DNA of 17,956 bases. It comes from an uncultured Dorea sp. (GTDB lineage Bacteria; Bacillota; Clostridia; Lachnospirales; Lachnospiraceae). The notes below the pieces were generated by a model that had not been told where the DNA came from, made no database searches, and saw nothing but the letters and a program-made list of their open reading frames with translations. Below, in pieces: positions 14,560 to 17,956 of this stretch (position 1 is the first letter of the stretch; every line of letters starts with the position of its first letter). Position numbers and translations under genes: made by a program. The stretch lies in the NCBI GenBank assembly GCA_910584575.1, contig CAJUBG010000069.1, positions 1-17,956 on the forward strand, in the 5' to 3' direction.

Positions 14560-15303
14560 TTAAGGGATTGACTTTCCATACCCCTTCCTATACTGCCCTG
14601 GCGTCATCCCCGTATATTTTTTAAATATCCTGATAAAATAACTCTGCGTCGAAAAGTATAGATACTGGCTGATAGCGGACAGCGTCTCATCTGAATGGGT
14701 AAGCATATGCTTCGCCGCCTCCACCCTCTCCTTCTGTACATACTCAACCATAGACACCCCCACCTCTTTCTTAAAAACCCGCGACAAATGGCAAGAGCTT
14801 AATCCCACAGCCTCCGCCACAGCCTCCAGCGTAACCTTCTCATGCAGATGAATAGTAATATAATGCAATGCCGCCTCTATCTTACAACTATATCCCTGCT
14901 TCTTCCTTGCGGCAACCGCACAGGTATATTCCCTGAACGCCTGGTTACTAAGTCCATCCAACTCCTCAATCGAAGTACACTCCTCCCCCTTCAAAATATA
15001 ACTGTCGCTCATGGCATATGCTATTTCCTCCGGAAGCCCCCCATCCATGGCAGAACGGGTAAATATTGTGATAGCGGCAATCAGCATATTCTTCTGGTTG
15101 CGGAGTGCATCCCTTGACAGTATGCCTTCCGTTCCGTCCGGAGGAAGCCGAGTCACAGAATCCATAAGGTCAACCCGCCCTTCACGAATCACCCGATATT
15201 TTTCTTTTTCATATGCGTATGACATATGGGGCTGCGCCAGTTCCCTCCTCTCAAATATACTGTATCCCCTGTACGCTTCCAAAAACTCCTTTTCTTTCCT
15301 CAT
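14560..15303 (-). CDS. AraC family transcriptional regulator, divergent from the beta-glucosidase
   Basis: A 247-residue protein. The C-terminal 100 residues form the double helix-turn-helix: VTLEAVAEAVGLSSCHLSRV with FKKEVG, then AISQYLYFSTQSYFIRIFKK and the closing YTGMTPGQYRK. The N-terminal part is an unrecognised sensor-like domain of about 140 residues without membrane segments. I chose the ATG at 15303 because GGGAGG stands 6 bases before it; an in-frame GTG at 15336 has no good binding site. Divergent placement next to a beta-glucosidase points to activation of that gene by a sugar or glucoside. Confidence 0.88.
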   Translation of the reverse strand: MRKEKEFLEAYRGYSIFERRELAQPHMSYAYEKEKYRVIREGRVDLMDSVTRLPPDGTEGILSRDALRNQKNMLIAAITIFTRSAMDGGLPEEIAYAMSDSYILKGEECTSIEELDGLSNQAFREYTCAVAARKKQGYSCKIEAALHYITIHLHEKVTLEAVAEAVGLSSCHLSRVFKKEVGVSMVEYVQKERVEAAKHMLTHSDETLSAISQYLYFSTQSYFIRIFKKYTGMTPGQYRKGYGKSIP

Positions 15304-15359
15304 CCCAGTCCTCCCACTCCATATTCCGATTGTCACTCTTAATCTTTATAATTAAATAT

Positions 15360-15389
15360 TTTATAACAAGATTTTAACATTTTTCACAA
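15360..15389 (-). promoter_or_regulatory. Probable promoter of the AraC-type regulator gene
   Basis: On the minus strand TTGTGA (15389-15384) and TATAAA (15365-15360) are 18 bases apart in very AT-rich sequence. The low complexity makes chance matches likely. Confidence 0.4.
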
Positions 15390-15435
15390 GATATTACTAT
15401 ATATTCCTGCACACAACTGGTAAATTAAATGTTAA
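15374..15435. promoter_or_regulatory. Candidate regulator-binding inverted repeat between araC-type gene and beta-glucosidase gene
   Basis: TTAACATTT (15374-15382) and AAATGTTAA (15427-15435) are exact 9-bp inverted copies. Their centres are 53 bases apart, close to five turns of the helix. No strong -35/-10 pair precedes the beta-glucosidase gene, as expected of an activator-dependent promoter. Binding by the adjacent AraC protein is inferred; the AT-richness weakens the case. Confidence 0.3.
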
Positions 15436-15463
15436 GAATAATAACGAAAAGGAGACACTCACC

Positions 15464-17728
15464 ATGAAGCCAAACGTAAAAGAACTCATCAGCCAAATGA
15501 CCCTGGAGGAAAAAGCCGGAATGTGCTCAGGTCTTGATTTCTGGCACCTCAAAGGCATAGAGAGACTGGGAATCCCAAGTGTGATGGTAAGCGACGGCCC
15601 TCACGGTCTGCGCAAACAGGACGAGGCGGCTGACCATCTGGGAATCAACGACAGCATCAAAGCCGTATGCTTTCCGCCCGCTGTACTTAGCGCCTGCTCT
15701 TTTGATCGCGATCTCATGCATGAATTCGGCGACGCCATCGGAAAGGAGGCTCAGGCAAACGATCTCTCTGTGGTTCTCGGACCCGCGGTCAACATCAAAC
15801 GTTCCCCCTTATGCGGGCGCAATTTTGAATACTATTCAGAAGATCCCTACCTTGCCGGAGAGACTGCCGCTGCATTTATCAATGGAGTGCAAAAACACCA
15901 TGTCGGAACCTCAATTAAACACTTTGCCGCAAATAATCAGGAATACAACCGTATGAGCTGCTCATCAGACGCCGACGAGCGCACGCTGCGAGAAATCTAT
16001 TTCCCTGCGTTCGAGACTGCGGTTAAGAAATCTCAGCCCTACACAGTCATGTGCTCATACAACCAACTCAACGGGACCTTCGCTTCTGAAAATCCATGGC
16101 TTTTAACGGATGTTCTGCGCGGCGATTGGGGCTTCAAGGGGTATGTGATGTCAGACTGGGGCGCAGTCAATGACCGTGTCGCCGGACTGAAGGCCGGATT
16201 AGAGCTTGAGATGCCGTCTTCTAACGGTGTCTATGACAAGGAGATTGTCGCCGCAGTAAAGGACGGCTCTCTGGATGAAACAATACTTGATGAGGCTTGC
16301 GAGCGAATTTTAAACATTATATTTGAATACACAGAGCACCGCGAGAACCAGGAATTTACATTGGAGGCTGACCATGAGCTGGCAAAAAAAATCGCGGCGG
16401 AATCCATGGTGCTTTTAAAGAATGATTCCATACTCCCCTTAAAGGATACGGAAAAGATTGCATTTATCGGAGAATTTGCCAAAAAACCTCGTTTCCAGGG
16501 CGGCGGAAGCTCTCACATTAACAGCTTCCGTGTCAGCAATGTCATAGATTCTGTTTCCGATAATGCGAATATAACTTATGCCAAAGGCTTTCCGGCTAAC
16601 GCTGACATTTACGATGAAGGGCTGGCAAAAGAAGCGTTGGAGGCCGCAAAAGCCGCCGATAAGGTTGTAATTTTCGCAGGTCTGCCTGACAGTTTTGAGT
16701 CTGAGGGATACGACCGAGCACACATGCGTCTGCCTGACTGCCAGAATCGTCTGATTGACGAAATTCTCGCCGTCCAGCCTGAGACAATTATCGTCCTGCA
16801 TAATGGTTCTCCTGTGGAAATGCCCTGGCTTTCCCGTGTAAAAGGGCTTCTGGAGGCATACTTAGGCGGCCAGGCTGTGGGAGAGGCCGTGGCAGATATT
16901 CTGTACGGTAAATGCTGTCCATGCGGGAAGCTGGCGGAAACCATTCCTTACAAGCTGTCTGACAATCCCTCTTATCTCTCATTTGGAGACGGGGAAAATG
17001 TAACGTACCAGGAGGGGATTTTTGTTGGTTATCGTTACTATGACGCCAAAGAAATGCCGGTAGCATTTCCCTTTGGGTACGGGCTTTCTTATACCAGTTT
17101 TGCGTACAGCAACCTGCGATTAGACAGGTCCAAAATGGCAGATAATGATACGGTTACGGTTTCTGTGGATGTGACAAATACAGGCGATATAGAGGGGAAA
17201 GAAATCGTCCAGTTATACATAAGCGACCTGACCGGCGCCGCCCGCCGTCCCCTTCGGGAATTGAAGGGGTATGAGAAGGTATCCTTAAAGCCTGGCGAGA
17301 CAAAGATAGTAAGTTTTGTTCTGGATTACAGGAGTTTCGCATGGTATCACACGGGAATCAAAGACTGGTACGCTGCTTCCGGTGATTATGAGATATTGAT
17401 TGGCGCCTCCTCCCGTGATATGCGGCTGTCTGAGAAGGTGCATTTGACGACGCAGAAGACGCTTCCTCTCAAAGTGCATATGAATACGACTCTTGGGGAA
17501 TTGCTTGCTGATGAGCGTACCGCAGGATATGCGGCAGATTTTAAGAAGCAGTTGGAGGAGATATTCGGGGCGTCTACTTCTCAGGATAAGGAGGATGGAG
17601 ATGTTGCGATTAGTGATGAGATGAATAACGCCATGGTTGCGTCCATGCCCCTTCGTAATGTTGTGTCGTATGGGATGTGCGGGAAAAAAGAGCTTTTGGA
17701 TATGATTGAGGAGATGAATCGGTTGTAA
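15464..17728 (+). CDS. Glycoside hydrolase family 3 beta-glucosidase
   Basis: A 754-residue cytoplasmic enzyme (no signal peptide). The N-terminal GH3 barrel has SDGPHGLR (43-50), GRNFEYYSEDPYLAG (118-132), KHFAANNQE (152-160) and the nucleophile Asp231 in VMSDWGAVND. The second alpha/beta domain has KPRFQGGGSSHINS (341-354) and FESEGYDR (411-418), whose glutamates are candidates for the acid/base. FPFGYGLSYTSF (535-546) leads into a fibronectin type III-like domain (about 550-660), then a 90-residue tail that recurs in Clostridial members. It would release terminal glucose from imported beta-glucosides, though a beta-xylosidase activity cannot be excluded. AAGGAG 10 bases upstream supports the ATG. 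It is monocistronic, with a strong terminator. Confidence 0.93.
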   Translation: MKPNVKELISQMTLEEKAGMCSGLDFWHLKGIERLGIPSVMVSDGPHGLRKQDEAADHLGINDSIKAVCFPPAVLSACSFDRDLMHEFGDAIGKEAQANDLSVVLGPAVNIKRSPLCGRNFEYYSEDPYLAGETAAAFINGVQKHHVGTSIKHFAANNQEYNRMSCSSDADERTLREIYFPAFETAVKKSQPYTVMCSYNQLNGTFASENPWLLTDVLRGDWGFKGYVMSDWGAVNDRVAGLKAGLELEMPSSNGVYDKEIVAAVKDGSLDETILDEACERILNIIFEYTEHRENQEFTLEADHELAKKIAAESMVLLKNDSILPLKDTEKIAFIGEFAKKPRFQGGGSSHINSFRVSNVIDSVSDNANITYAKGFPANADIYDEGLAKEALEAAKAADKVVIFAGLPDSFESEGYDRAHMRLPDCQNRLIDEILAVQPETIIVLHNGSPVEMPWLSRVKGLLEAYLGGQAVGEAVADILYGKCCPCGKLAETIPYKLSDNPSYLSFGDGENVTYQEGIFVGYRYYDAKEMPVAFPFGYGLSYTSFAYSNLRLDRSKMADNDTVTVSVDVTNTGDIEGKEIVQLYISDLTGAARRPLRELKGYEKVSLKPGETKIVSFVLDYRSFAWYHTGIKDWYAASGDYEILIGASSRDMRLSEKVHLTTQKTLPLKVHMNTTLGELLADERTAGYAADFKKQLEEIFGASTSQDKEDGDVAISDEMNNAMVASMPLRNVVSYGMCGKKELLDMIEEMNRL

Positions 17729-17772
17729 AATATCTGTTTCAATCTTTTATTCCATTTTATCAATACGACAAA

Positions 17773-17919
17773 TCAGCGCCCCCATTTAAAATGGGGGTAT
17801 TTTTCTACTTCCTCAAAGTGTGTATATAAATAACGGTATTCCTCATCCGTATCCAATAGATAGTCATGCGTTCCAGATATTATCGTATACTGATCCTTCA
17901 GAAACTGAACCACTACCGG
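17773..17919 (-). pseudogene. C-terminal remnant of an ABC transporter ATPase (probably disrupted)
   Basis: The minus-strand frame closing with TGA at 17775-17773 reads VQFLKDQYTIISGTHDYLL and then DTDEEYRYLYTHFEE. This matches the C-terminal end of exporter-type ABC ATPases, where a V.VL..G.I...GTHDELL stretch precedes a Y..LY helix. Going upstream, the frame meets TAG at 17922-17920, inside a hairpin. The gene therefore does not continue in frame past about 17919, unless it starts at the GTG at 17913, which has no ribosome binding site. The likely reading is an ABC gene cut by an inserted repeat or mobile-element end. Confidence 0.5.
17779..17806 (+). terminator. Terminator of the beta-glucosidase gene
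   Basis: CCCCCATTT (17779-17787) and AAATGGGGG (17789-17797) form a 9-bp palindromic stem, followed by TATTTTTCT. It lies 50 bases after the stop codon. On the minus strand the same bases code for the last residues of the ABC remnant. Confidence 0.85.
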
Positions 17920-17956
17920 CTAAAGCCGGTAGGTTCGATGTGCTGCTAAAGCAGCC
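17912..17956. repeat. Two tandem hairpins with TAAA loops, possible IS200/IS605-type element end
   Basis: CTACCGGC-TAAA-GCCGGTAG (17913-17932) is an 8-bp stem, and GCTGC-TAAA-GCAGC (17942-17955) is a 5-bp stem with the same loop, separated by 9 bases. Subterminal hairpins of this sort mark the ends of IS200/IS605 family elements. The window ends here, so no transposase can be seen. An intergenic hairpin repeat of another sort is the alternative. Confidence 0.4.

Noticed and set aside
1..17956. CRISPR arrays, tRNA or rRNA genes
   Set aside because: No regularly spaced direct repeats and no tRNA-like cloverleaf or rRNA stretches were noticed on reading the window; a covariance-model scan was not possible.

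Overview
The window looks like a chromosomal segment of a Gram-positive anaerobe of the Clostridia, most likely a gut Lachnospiraceae member. The evidence is strong AGGAGG-type ribosome binding sites, mixed ATG/GTG/TTG starts, moderate G+C with AT-rich promoters, and protein families typical of that group. The species cannot be named from the sequence alone.

Positions 1-6400 hold ordinary accessory and housekeeping genes. They are the 5' end of a minus-strand glutamate racemase gene (murI), and a minus-strand pair of a 12-TM-type sodium:proton antiporter and a cytidylate-kinase-like protein. Next come an orphan HipA-like kinase on the minus strand and, divergent from it, a TetR regulator + ABC ATPase + ABC-2 permease operon. 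The HipA/TetR intergenic region carries an inverted repeat around the TetR -10 box and a third half-site over the kinase promoter, suggesting TetR control of both directions.

Positions 6400-14176 are one minus-strand defence operon. Reading order is half-length HsdS, HsdM, a DinD-like protein, full-length HsdS, HsdR and a YgjP-type zinc metallopeptidase, with overlapping or nearly touching genes. The DinD protein has lost about 110 internal residues in frame. The full HsdS gene is visibly more AT-rich than its neighbours. This is a type I restriction-modification system with two specificity-type proteins.

Positions 14177-14559, just upstream of that operon, hold what looks like a compact type I toxin-antitoxin locus that standard gene finding would miss. 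A 32-codon single-TM ORF starting with TTG has its own near-consensus promoter on the minus strand. Facing it is a near-consensus extended -10 promoter on the plus strand, about 90 nt from a 16-bp-stem terminator, which would make an antisense RNA to the 3' side of the small mRNA. The hsd operon has no clear promoter of its own, so it may be read through from the small-ORF promoter.

Positions 14560-17728 hold an AraC regulator and a divergent family 3 beta-glucosidase, a typical sugar-utilisation pair. The window ends with a strong terminator that also encodes, on the other strand, the last residues of an ABC-transporter C-terminal remnant. That remnant runs into two tandem hairpins with TAAA loops, which resemble the end of an IS200/IS605-type element.
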